In this document: piece by piece, positions 10,701 to 22,243 of the stretch
How the letters are laid out: the number at the start of each line of letters is the position of its first letter
How positions within the stretch are numbered: position 1 is the stretch's first letter
DNA from: Acridotheres tristis
Taxonomy: Eukaryota > Chordata > Aves > Passeriformes > Sturnidae
Length of the DNA: 64,000 nucleotides
Assembly (NCBI GenBank): GCA_037013685.1
Contig: CM072888.1
Location: 8,909,034-8,973,033 of the forward strand
Direction: 5' to 3'
Notes under the pieces: model-generated
The model's input: only the letters and a program-made list of their open reading frames with translations
Told to the model about the DNA's origin: nothing
Database searches by the model: none
Position numbers and translations under genes: made by a program

Positions 10701-13064
10701 CCTTTCAATACCAGGCAGTAGCAAGGAAAGTTTTTTGTGCTACTCACACAGAACTTCAGTGGCCATGTGGGGAAGCAAATGCAGGAAGATCCTGTGAGTT
10801 TTGGCAATCCAATTCCCACTGGCCCCTGTTCCATTGAGAATAGCAACCACCCTGAAAGTCTCCCCTGAAGCACAGAGCTGAAGTGGCAGTTCAGCTGGGT
10901 TGGTGACTGCTTGTGTAAATTATCTGGTAATAAGGAAGTGACAAACAAAGATATATATATATTTTTTTTATTATTATTTTTTATCCTCCCCAACCTCCTT
11001 GCATATTGAGGCATGAAAACACCTGGTACCATCTTCCATCACTGTTTAGCACAATCCCTTCTGCCTAGAGTTGCCTTCCCTTTCCCTAGCTCCAGAAACA
11101 CTCTTGAAGCAGCACCCACTTTCTCTCTCCAGCTTCTCTTATTTACTGATGTCTCTTCTTTACTGCAGAGCACAATTTCTTGGAGACGAACAGAGTTCCA
11201 CCTGATCAAACACCACAACAGAAATCTTCTTAGTCACGTCTACTTTTTTACAAACTATGCCATTAACAACAGCTACATGAATTTTAGTGCATTTCATACA
11301 ACCCAGAGCAAAAAGATATCTTTAATTGCTGCTAGGGGACTTCATGGTTGATAGTTCTAAAATATAATCATGTGGGACCTAGAATAGCATGCATATGATA
11401 TAAAAATAGCCAAGTTTCATCCAGATATATATGGAGAAAAAAACATTTCAACATTTTAAAAATCCTTTTAAATTGAAAACTTTTCAGATCTTCTAAACTG
11501 AAATAATTCCACAACACAGTCTGGAACCTTTTGGATAATTCAGAAGAATTTAAGTGATACTATAAAATATCCATATTTACAAATGTATTATTAAAAACTG
11601 CTAAGTGAAGTGATTTTTCCTCCAATATTATAATTTTTAATGAGTAATAGCCATTATGATATTTACCAAATGCCAGAATTAAACACTGAGTCAGTGTTTT
11701 ACAACCATATATTAAACAAGGACCTAACCTACTGCCTTCTTTTTAATCCTTCTCTTGGTACAAGAATATAAAAAGACTGCACATCTTTTCAGCTAATGGA
11801 AAGAGAAAAACTAAAGCAGAGCAAGACATCGACTCTTACTTGGTGATAAAATAACTGAAAATAAAATAATTAAAACATCCTTCTTACCGTGTAAAGCTTG
11901 TGAAGATACAGGGCTTTCTCTTACTAAGTGGTTCTGGAGAAAAAGAAGAATTGCTGCTCATAATGAATGTTAACCAGTTTAGGCAATTATATTTGTATAT
12001 GAATCATGCCAGTTTCAATTAAGTATTTACATACACAGTTTATTGTATTGTTCTGGTATTAGGTAGACTAAACTTCTAAACTTTTATCTTGGGGGAAAAA
12101 AAAGAGTTTAAAAACTCTAAAAGCCAATTTAAAAAGAAATCTATTATCACACTTTTAACACATCTTCAAGAAATATTTTGCAAAAAAAAAATCCCCAAAA
12201 AAATAATATTTTCTCTTCTATGACTATTGATAGACCTCTTTCTTTAATTCCTGGGGCAAGTGTATCAGAAATCTTTTAGATAATGCATATGATGGTACCA
12301 TTATTGATATAGAAAATATCTTGCTGACTGATCTACATTACATTAGGCAGCATAATTTTATAATGCCTTCGAGAAAAGATATTTAGAAAATCTACCCAAG
12401 CCTACAGTTGTATCTTTCAGGTATTTACAACCACTTTCCTTTCTCACAGAGGAAAGGGCTGATGAACAATTCTAGACAGAAGGTAAATTAGCTTTAACCC
12501 TCAGATTTTGCAGAAGAGTTTTACTGTAGCTAAAATTAAAATGTCATGCTTGGAGTGCTATTAAATTTATTAACACAGCCCAATGTTTAGGTGACACAGA
12601 CATAGAAATCCCAAGACATTTTTAAGACTCCAAGATTGTAGCTAAGGCTAATAAAACAGGAGTGCAGTCTCTGATAAAATATTATTTAAAACATTAAATT
12701 GACAGATTGAGAAGAAATATCCTTGATTAGTTGTCTCTGATTCACTTTTGTTTGTATAGAGCAGAGAAAGCAGAAGATTTGAGAATTTTGAGAAAGTTTT
12801 GGGGTTCTTGTGGTGAATTTTTATGTAAAGCAGTATTCAGGAAAATAGTAAAATATCTAATTCTTCTGTGCCTTGTCTCAATTTTATGTGTGACACATTG
12901 GCGACAAAGGCAATTGTCCTTTTAAAATAATTTCAGGGTGATTAGAATCTCGTATAAAGAGGTCATTATACATCTGTTAAATATTCTCACTTAAAATACA
13001 GATATGCCATCATCTCCATTTGCCATGAACAGAACTGCATGTAAAATGGTGCAAAGATTAAGTA
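7740..13064. other. Long AT-rich noncoding stretch
   Basis: No gene is supported. The interval 9095-9330 is repeat-free and has clustered TAAT cores (AGCTAATAATCC, GCAATTAATTGC, GACTAATTAAAG), typical in look of a developmental enhancer. The longest frame, 139 codons on the minus strand at 10613-11032, shows no domain, signal peptide or composition unlike its surroundings, and I treat it as chance. A possible small exon at 11888-11933 is listed separately. T runs occur near 8109, 10369 and 10436. Confidence 0.6.
11888..11933 (-). other. Candidate 46-bp internal exon (unproven)
   Basis: On the minus strand a strong acceptor, a pyrimidine tract of the form TTCTTCTTTTTCTCCAG, is followed by 46 bases and a good donor, CACG|GTAAGAAG. 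One reading frame is open and reads NHLVRESPVSSQALH plus one base, a polar, protein-like composition; a second frame is also open and the third has a stop. I do not recognise the peptide. Both splice sites are better than most in the window, but pairs like this also arise by chance in 64 kb, and no neighbouring exon on the same strand could be joined to it with confidence. Confidence 0.2.
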
Positions 13065-13104
13065 CATTTCCTTGCATTTCCTTGCATTTCCTTACATTCC
13101 TTCC
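13065..13104. repeat. Tandem 10-bp repeat, CATTTCCTTG x3-4
   Basis: CATTTCCTTG occurs at 13065 and 13075, then CATTTCCTTA at 13085 and CATTCCTTCC at 13095. The 10-base period places a TTCC (GGAA on the other strand) core on the same helix face each turn, which resembles stacked ETS-type core sites. It is equally well explained as a small slippage minisatellite. Confidence 0.8.
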
Positions 13105-16100
13105 CTGCATTGCAGCAGCCACTGGGGTGCCCATGACATTCAAACACGTTTTCTTTTCATTTGGCTCTTGAGAATCCCATCAAAGAAGCAAGCTGTAAAC
13201 AAATTCACAGAACAATGAACTAGCTTAGCTATTTAGAAAGGTGAAGATATTAAGAGCACTAATACATTGTAATGACATAAAATCCATATGATGGAGAGGA
13301 AAATGATCATAAACCAGCTAGACACGTGGTCTCGTGGCAGCACAATGCAGTGCCTAATGGGGAGCCTCAAACACAGAGTGCCAAGGAGGCCACAGATCCC
13401 TAAGGAGGGAAACAGAGCACTAATGGGAATCCAAAATCTTGCTGACTGAAGCAGTGTCGTTGACATGCTCAGGGAGAAATCAGTCTATTTTTAAAACCAA
13501 TAAGAACTATGGTGTAGGGCCTCTGAGGTACAAATGGTAAAAGGGAGTTTTGAAAAATGTGATGTCTGTTACTCTCCAAAGTCAATGTGTACTTTACTGT
13601 AGTGGGAATATTTGTATTTAGAAAATTTGCATATTAATAGTGGTGATTAGAATTGAAATGGTCTTCATTTGGATAACATGGTTTACAATTTGTCCCACAG
13701 AGCTTGCAACGGGGACATAACTTCACAAGGACTGAAGCTGTCATTTTCCTTTCTTCTGCATTTTCTAATTTCACCCACCAGTGGAACAAGCAGTGCTTTA
13801 TTCATAAAGCAAGGTCACAGAAAGGATTTTCACAGCTTAATCTTGCATAACATTTTAACAAGCAAGACCACCCTCTGTACCTGCTCTGTTTTTGTAATAT
13901 TTTATCTCACAGAAATATCTGTAGCTTCAGAATATCTGGGGAAATATTTAACATGAGCCATTTCTATTAATTTCATAGAATCTGGCAAACCTATGTGCAA
14001 AACAACAACTCTGTGTTGGCACAAGACCATAAAATCTATTGCTTGTTTTCACTAATATGTAGGATTTTGTTGCAGAACTAAATATACCAGCATTCACACC
14101 CTAGATGTCATATTTAAAATGCAAGCAGCCCGAGGATTGCATTGCTTTCCATACACTAAAATCACGTCTTTGATCTATTGTGAAGCTGAACAAGCTGCTT
14201 GCAACCCTTTACAGGAACGTTCTTCAGATTAGACAGTAAAGTTCATGGACCTGTAACATTCAGTAACAGAGCTGCTGTGTCTCCCCAGAAGTGCCCAGTA
14301 TTTCACAACTTCACTCCCAGGAGCACTCCTTGGTCATTATCCATGGGAACAGCAGTTCTGGGGACAAGGCTCTATAAAAACACGTGAAGGAATCTTAACA
14401 AACGTGACCCTTCTGGGGAAAAACTTCACTCCTCTGGCCAAGGAGGCAGCAAGTTCCATTCCGCAAAGGAATTCATTTTTCCAGGAGTCTGAGATCAAAG
14501 TCTTGTACAATGGCTTCTGCTCCGGTATTTTTTTCAGACCTCTGTGATCAATAGCCCACCCAGAGCACCTGTGCCTGAGCACAGGTGGAACAGCTCTGTA
14601 GAAAAATCAGCAGGGAAGACTGTGCCATCCTTGTCACCCAAGGTGTGCTTCTGAAGGGCAATGATGATTTCCCTTCTGATACCAGCTCTATTATTTTTTC
14701 TCTCTGTGTTTTTCTTTTCTCCAGGGATCTGCAGAGCCTGGAAAAACAGGTAAATGGAGCCAACAGAACACAGCTTTGATTCTGGAGGATGGTTATCCGT
14801 GTTAATTGCTGCAGTGGGAATTGCTGTTAAGAAGACGCACAAATAAATTGCTGGTGATATGATCTGAGATGGAGCGCCTGGACTGCTTGTGATTCACCTT
14901 TAAAAAGAGGCTTTTACTAAATACATTAAAAGTGCAGTTTGTGCTCCTCCTAAGACTGCTTAAATTATGGGTGAGAAGAACAGGCATCTCAAAACCCCAG
15001 CACGATTATCTGTTAGGTCACACAAGAACCACTTTAGCAGAACCTTCAGGGAATGACATCAAACCAGTTGCTTGAGGATAAGACACATTCCCCTAAGCAC
15101 AGACAAAGAGTAATTTAGAAGAACAATATAATCTTTTCAGATCTTTTCTTGGTCCCTTCCCTGCAAACTGTCTGGCTTGAAAGACTCATGAGTAAAAGGG
15201 GCAATAAAATCCGATAACCCATGATTTATATATTAGATTCTTATAGAGCTGTCTTTGCAGTGAATTTGCTATTGGAACCATGCAGCGAAAAGAATGTGTC
15301 TTTAGACAATGCACAACTTGTGACAGCAAAGGCTCTGCATGTTTGGTAGACAGAATTTGCTGTTTTTCTAACATCTGAAGTCAGAATGTCACATCAGAAT
15401 GACAGTTTCATTGTACTTACAGCTAAATTAATACAGAAAGTAAACAACAGGCTGTTAGGCTGAAAATGCTTGCTATCCTCTCATAAAGCTCCAAATTAGT
15501 ATTTTTAAATGCCAACAAATAAGGCACACATGTAATGCAGTTAAAGATAAATCAAGACTGACCCATTTTATGATCCACAGAATTTTGTTGAGCTGTCTTC
15601 CAATGTTAATTGAGGTTTTATATAGCCGCTTTTTTTAATGATAATTTTCTATGATTATTATTCATGTGTCTTAAACCAGTAGGAGATGATACAATAAATG
15701 GATTAATTATTGTGACCATGGTACTTAAAATAACAATGCTGATGTTTTGATTAGATTGATGGGGAGAAAAATAATAAAATTACATGGGTATTTTCTTCCT
15801 GAATATTATTCTTTATTATAATATGGAACCATATGCATAAAGTGCTTAGCTATCATCTTCAATAAGCTGATCATAGATTTAGACAGAAGATTATATCCAC
15901 TTATTTCTTTCAAAGTTCTGAAACAGATGCACTTTTGACATTTCTAAGACACAAATAATTCTTATTAAAAAGCATAGTAGAGCTCCAACAATACTTTTTG
16001 GACAGCCAATATCGAGTTTAAATTGTACAGGATTTTTTTCTTAGTTCTAAATCTTAAAATTAGAAACCAAAAATTCAAAGGGCTTTTTTTTTTTGCTGGT

Positions 16101-19100
16101 GTTTTTCTTTTCCTAAAAGCCACCTGTTTTTACACTGATGTGGCCATGAGAGTTACCTCCTAGTTTATCTTCATCCAAAAGCAATTCAAGACATCCTGTC
16201 TGCAGCAGGGTTTGATAAAGGTAGGCCTACTGACTTTTGAAAATAGAACCCTGGCACCGAATATACAATTTCTGATCAAACTGGTAGCACCTTGAAATAT
16301 TGAATATCCTAAAATAATAAGTATCCTTTACTATCCTTAAAATATTAAGGAAAGCCTTTTAGATCATTGGTATGTGTCTTCTCTGCTTACAAAATATAAT
16401 CATCTGTGGATTTATAAATTGTTTTGCAACTTGTTCTCTGTGGAACTACAATTAGAAACTGATTAATATGAATAGGTTGTCTGCACACAAATTCACCAAA
16501 CAAAATGGCAACTTCTTGCCATTTGACACTGTGCTCAAGCAGGTTCAATTTCAATTTTGAATACATTGCAAATTTATAGTGATATGAAATTGTAATGAAG
16601 TTCACACATAAAACACTTAAAATTATTAATGTATCTATTTTCTTGTGTGACAATGTTCAGTACATGCAAAAATGTGGAAGAAATTACTTATTATTTCAAA
16701 TAAATACTCTAAAGATCATCTTAACTTTCTAGCACTTTCTTTGTTTTCTTCTCCAGCAAGAAAACTATTTCAAGATTTAACAACAAAAAGAAACTTTCAG
16801 CAACTTCTACAGATGTTAATTCTTTCCAGATTTTATTAGCAATTTGTAACTATGAAAACACTTTCAATTTTATATACTGTAGACTTTTGGGATCTACATA
16901 CAGAAAATAAAAATCTCATTGATTTTTTTTTATTAATCAGAGAGCTCCAAAACTATTTATAAGGCAATTTCTCTTAAAGGCAGCAAAGTGATTGGATAAG
17001 TTATCTATATGCATCACCTCAGCAGAAACTCACTGATTGCTTTTTATAGAACTACTGTAAGAGTAGAACAGGGTACCAAGATTAAAATACCTACTTTTTG
17101 AAAAGTAGAACTGAGAATTCTTTGGAAGTCAGTCAAATAATAAACAACCTGTACAGAACCAGGATATTGTTTTAAAAATTGCAACTCTACATATTTCATT
17201 CTTCTTTAAATACAACCAGACAACACTTAAGATTAAAGGTTCTGAAAAATTATACTCAGCTTATTGCAAACATTTGAAATTTGAATGCTGTACCTTTCAT
17301 TTCATTTCTGCACTTGTCCTAGAATATATTGAGATAAATTACATCTATTTCAAGACTAATTTGGAAAAAGACTGAGCTGAACAATAAATAAATTGAGCAA
17401 ATTATTGGAAATTAAAATTAGGTCCACCAAGCCTTCAAATGAAAATCATGTTCTTCTTTGAAAGTCTGGTTGATCCATAACTTCCTCTGTGTGTGTGTGT
17501 GAAGGAAGTGCAAGGGAAACAACAAACACATTCAGCAGCTCCCAGTTAGCACAGAGATGTTTCAAAACATGCAAAGAGGAAAATGAGATCTCTGTGTGTA
17601 GATTACTGTTTGTTATATTAGGAAGTCCTCTGCCTGGAATTCAGCCACATTTATCAAGACAAGTCTAATGCTACTTAGTTCTAAATTAGCCATATATCAG
17701 AATCCATATAGAACAGACTGCCTTCAAGCTGGTACTGCATGATTGTGACCATGGGAGTCCTCAAAATAATATTCAAATTAATGTCTTAATTAACTGATTG
17801 AGGTGTATGGAAACAGGATGGAAAATCCTGAATACAAAAACTCTATTGCAGAATTCAAAATACCCTGAGTTTTGACTTAGACTCTCAAACATATTCTGAG
17901 AAGAAGCCCTAAGACTTATGCAATTCCCATATATCATCATATTTCTTGGAGCATAGAAATGACAACGCAATTCTGAAAATTGCATACATCGAGCCTTTCT
18001 GGTTTAGTAGTCTGCAGAAGTTGTTAGCAGTCAATGTGCACTCAGGACAGGTGAGTACTAATGCCCACAATAGAAAATTGACTAAATTTCCATGGATTTT
18101 TTCCAAGGATAGCTCAACCTCTCTCTTCCCCATGGTCCAAAGGACACCTCTTGTCAGGTCTCACTTGCTATGGAATGATTATGTTCTCAAGAAGACTTGT
18201 GACATCAACATGTGTGTGTGCACACTAATTTTGATGTGTCTCCAGACCAATGACAGATTTCCACTTGTAAATGTGCATTGCAAGTAAAGATGGGATTTAG
18301 TAAATGAAATGTTTGTAAGAATTGCTAGCATTATGGAGCTCACATCTGCTTTCAACTATCACAAATCATTTGTAGTGTCAGTTGTTTGGTTTGTTCCTAA
18401 GTTTTAATTCAGAGCCTTTTTCTGGCTCAGCTTAGTATATGAAGCAGGCTTGCATGCCAAAGCTGTGATTAACTTTATGGATGTAGTGGAATTATGGAAA
18501 TGCATCATGCAAAAGTGCGTACTTGCCAAAATTATTCCATGACCTTGTGCTTTGCTGAGTTTTAAATAATTCAGTGATGTATTGAATGAATAAATTTGTG
18601 CTGCTTGTTACTCTAAACAGTCATGCTTTCACTTTCCTTGCCATTTTTAATAAAGCCTCACTTTCTAATATTCATGAAATATTGCATTTCAATTAAATTA
18701 CATACATATTGAGGAAATAGTTTTCCCTAAGCTGTTTAGTGTTGACACCAACTGTCATTTGCCTTTTCTTTTTTATAATAACCATGGAGGTTTTATGTAC
18801 AGGCAATATAAAGCACTGTCACACTTTAATGAGAAACTTTTTTGATCATATATAGCACAAGAGAGAATAAACCTAAGCCATTAATAAACCTAAACTATTA
18901 ATGTAACTTAAAAAGCATATACTCAGTCCAAGCTGGTTTTCCATTCCAGCATTTCAGGTGCTCAGTAAGAACTGCAGAACTCAGGTCTTTGAGCTGATTC
19001 AATTTGAGCAGAATCTGGTTTTAAAGTGCAAAGGTAACAGAAGAGCCACAGTTAAAAAACAGGTATTTTGAACAACATAGAAAGGAAAAGAGTATGCAAA

Positions 19101-19251
19101 TATAAAGTTATACCACATTGATACAGCAAACTACTGCAGGTAAATTGATTACAATTATTTTGGTTAAGGGTATTTCCCTTTTAAAATGGAATTTCTATCA
19201 CTTTCTTATTTATGAGAAACAAACATTTACAAATTAAAAACAAAGTTATGA
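13105..19251. other. Noncoding stretch, parts conserved-looking
   Basis: No gene is supported. The interval 14180-14840 is less AT-rich and contains overlapping chance frames on both strands; it also holds a TATAAAA word at 14373 directly followed by a CACGTG E-box at 14381, without other promoter evidence. The blocks 15590-15790 and 18430-18720 are repeat-free and dense in TAAT and ATGCAT-type words. Possible tiny exons at 14725-14749 and 18018-18050 are discussed as findings. A short GT run lies at about 17488-17502. Confidence 0.6.
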
Positions 19252-19505
19252 AGTAATAGAATGAGAGGAAACAACCTCAAATTGCACCAGATGAGGTTTA
19301 GATTGGATATTAGGAAAAAAATCTGTCACTGAAAAGGTTGTTAAGGATTGGAAGAGGAGGTGGTTGAGTCACCATTCCAGGTGATATTTAAGATACATGG
19401 ATATGTGGCACTCAGGGACGTGGTTAAGTGGTGGGTTTGGCAGTGCTGGGTTAATGGTTGGGATCAATGATCTTAGAGGGGTTTTTTTCAGCCTCTATGA
19501 TATGG
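19252..19505 (+). mobile_element. CR1 LINE 3'-end fragment
   Basis: The plus strand matches the CR1 3' region in order: GAGAGGAAACAACCTCAA, TTGCACCAGATGAGGTTTAG, ATTGGATATTAGGAAAAA, GAGGTGGTTGAGTCACC, GGACGTGGTTAAGTGGTGG, GGCAGTGCTGGGTTAATGG and ATGATCTTAGAGG, ending near the terminal CTATGATATGG. Compared with the family, a dozen or so bases of the GGCTGCCCAGG segment are missing near 19355. It is 5'-truncated and has no intact coding sequence. Divergence is moderate to high, so the insertion is old. Confidence 0.9.
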
Positions 19506-22204
19506 TCCTTCCCAGTCTACCTGATTTAATTCCCCACCATTTGGCAGAAATGAGCAACAAATATTTTAACAAGACCAGAAAGACCCCATGAAGTACATAT
19601 TGCATATCACACTCTGTGACTGATGTAGAGAGAGAAAATTTGTTACAGAGCTGAAACAGAGCCCTGTTCTCAAGTGACAGCTACAAAGACGTCTCTAATT
19701 TCAATACAAAAACCATTGTTACAGCACAGCTGCTGCAGATAGCAGGTACCATGCAGATACCATGGAAGCTTTTTTCCAGAGTGCAAATGAATACATTTTG
19801 TGGAAAAAAAACCAAATATTAAATAAATGTTACATTAGCACATATTCAAAGGGGCACTAAGTGCCTCAGAACTCTAATTTGTCATTTCTTGCTGTTTTCA
19901 AATAGCAGGGGCAAATGTGTTTGTGAGCTTCACCTGATAGATAAAGACTTCTCATGAATGTCTGTAAAGAAATGCAGATAATTAATATAGGGGATCTCCA
20001 GCAGTCTTAACTTTAAATTGGCCCTAAAATACTGATAATCTCCAGTGAAACAATCACCCATTTGTCATAATATTTTCAGCAAATTATCTCAAACTTTCCT
20101 GATTCCCTCAGTGTAATTAAGAGGCCACAAATGTTTGCCCTGAAGCACTGACCATCAGTCTTAGAAACACAGTGGCAAAATTACTGTAAAGAACTAGACA
20201 AAATTAAGTACATTGCAGCAGCAAAAGCTTTCTCTTTGTTTTCAACTAAAATTCTGTAACTGAAGCTGTTTTGCAATATACAGAATAAAGTTTTAAATCA
20301 ACGTCCCAAACATTAATTTCCTATAGTCTTAGGAATAGAGGTTGTCTGCAGCAGAAATACTCAAATTAACAGTTCAGAAGTTTAGAGTGAGACAGATCAT
20401 GAGCCTTTCCAAATTTCTTCTGTTTCAGGATTTTGAGAAAATGTGGGTGTTCACTTGGCATTGAGTTTCCTGTTTAGGTGTCACTGACCCAGTTACTTAT
20501 GTGACAGATGAATGAAAGGCTGCACAAAAACATTCGGTGTTTTTTCAGCCCTAACTCCACTTTACCTTCTTGCAGGTAAAGGGGGGACATTTTAGTTGAT
20601 TTTAGCAGGGAGACGAAGTGAACAAGACTGAAAGGAAAAATTGTAATTTGTACTGCTGCCTTCCACTTTTTCTAAATCAAAATGTTATTTTATAAATAAT
20701 GCACTTTTAATATCAGTAATCTTATCTGGACTAAGATACAGCTGTGATTTTTTAAAATTTTTTACATTTTTAATTTTTTTTTTTTTAAGCAGCAGTATTT
20801 AATTCCAAAACAATTGGATATCTATCAATCTTTAAAACCAAAACAATGTTAAGAATATACCTAAGGGTATAATCAGATTAAAATTGAAGGTGAAATGGGT
20901 GCCTAATTTGTTCTCACAAATTTGAAGGATTTTGGAATCTGCCTTGGTCAAAATAGTAATTTGAGCTTAGATATTGTTTCTTATCTTTTATAATTCTACA
21001 CCAGATTATTAATTTTACTTTCAATTTTTTGTTAACCCTTAAATAATTCCTTATTATCCAAATGCAATAACTCATATTGTATGCCATCCCTAGTTACACA
21101 AGAGGCTAAAATCTTACAAGAATCACTGTGATCTCTAAAACTAATAGTCATTCAGGTTATTTTTAAAGTATTCTTAAAGATTTCTGGTTTTCAAGATATG
21201 GTGGGGTTTCAAAGCCAGTATATGTCCTTTAATCATTGATGGAAAAAGAATGAAAAAAAGAGAGACAAACCAAGAAAACATATACTTAAGCAGCTAACCT
21301 TAAAGACTAGATACTGGTAAATCACAGCTTGAATGTTTATGACCCAAACACAGAGTCTAAGCTCATCCTTTTCTCTCAGTCTTCACTTCTTTCAGTCTTT
21401 GTATACATCACTGAGACTGCAAAATTAAGTCGTGCCTTGACATAAATGTCTTGGTGTATATGATCATTTTTGTGTGCTGTAAATTCTTTCATATGAGCAC
21501 TCTGGAGTGGAGTGAGAGCCTTCCCCTCTCTTTGGTTACACTGTGCATGACGCCTACAGCAGCTCCCCTCAGCCTTTTAGTGCTGCCCTCCATTAAAATA
21601 TCTGTCAAACACTCTGTGCAGTTTTGCCTGGTGTATGGGCTGATGACATCCGAGCACGGGGCTGCGAAGATGTGTGACAAAAATGCGCACTAAGTACCCC
21701 GGGCATGCAGCTTCTTTTGGATTCCTACACCGTGACTCGTGGCACTGTGCTATGTCAGTGCTGTCCTCTGACTTCCCACAAGCTGCACAAACCCACAAAA
21801 ACCGCAGCCAGCAGCAGCAACGAGTTATCCTGCATAGTGTGGGATGTTAAAGGCTCTGATGCTCTGCAGAGAAACGCAGGGGATCAGCCTTGGGACACGG
21901 GGACACAGAACACAGCACTGAGAAGGGCAGGCATGGGAGATCCCTTGGCTGTGAGCAACTCCCCGTGCATCCCGACTCCTGGACACACCTGACTTTAGGG
22001 ACAACAAAGGGAACAAAGAAATCATATCAACATAAGCACAAGGCAACATACATAGCAAATTTGGGTGTTGTGTAGAGCTGTGGACAAATGAAGAACGAGG
22101 TAGGTGCAAGTTAACGAGCATCAGAAAATGATCCCTAGTGCATCCTGAAGGGAAGAAGAACAATTCCCTGACATGTACATCACATGCCTCATAGTGAAGA
22201 ACCT
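19506..22204. other. Noncoding stretch with CpG-richer patch at 21.5-22.0 kb
   Basis: The stretch is AT-rich up to about 21480. From there to about 21990 G+C rises and CpG dinucleotides become frequent (for example GACGCC, ATCCGAGCACGGGGCTGCGAAG, ATGCGCAC, CCCCGGGC, ACCGTGACTCGTGG), in contrast with the rest of the window. Frames of up to 112 codons overlap there in several phases and none is recognisable. It could be an unannotated exon or promoter, a conserved element or an old GC-rich insertion. T and A runs lie near 20780. Confidence 0.6.
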
Positions 22205-22243
22205 CGTGTTCCCTTCACGTGTTCCCTTCACGTGTTCCCTTCC
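22205..22243. repeat. Tandem 13-bp repeat with CACGTG at the junctions
   Basis: Three copies of CGTGTTCCCTTCA (the last ending in C rather than A) occupy 39 bases. Each junction creates a perfect palindromic E-box, CACGTG, at 22216 and 22229. CACGTG is the binding core for bHLH-zip factors of the MYC/MAX/USF and CLOCK type, so the array could bind them, but nothing here shows that it does. Confidence 0.9.

Noticed and set aside
10613..11032. 139-codon minus-strand open frame
   Set aside because: No domain, no signal peptide, no supporting splice or promoter context. An AT microsatellite stretch gives part of it. It is within what chance and mild G+C enrichment produce.
14373..14386. TATAAAA followed by CACGTG, resembling a core promoter
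   Set aside because: No CpG enrichment of promoter type, no convincing downstream exon and no initiator; short motifs like these are expected by chance.
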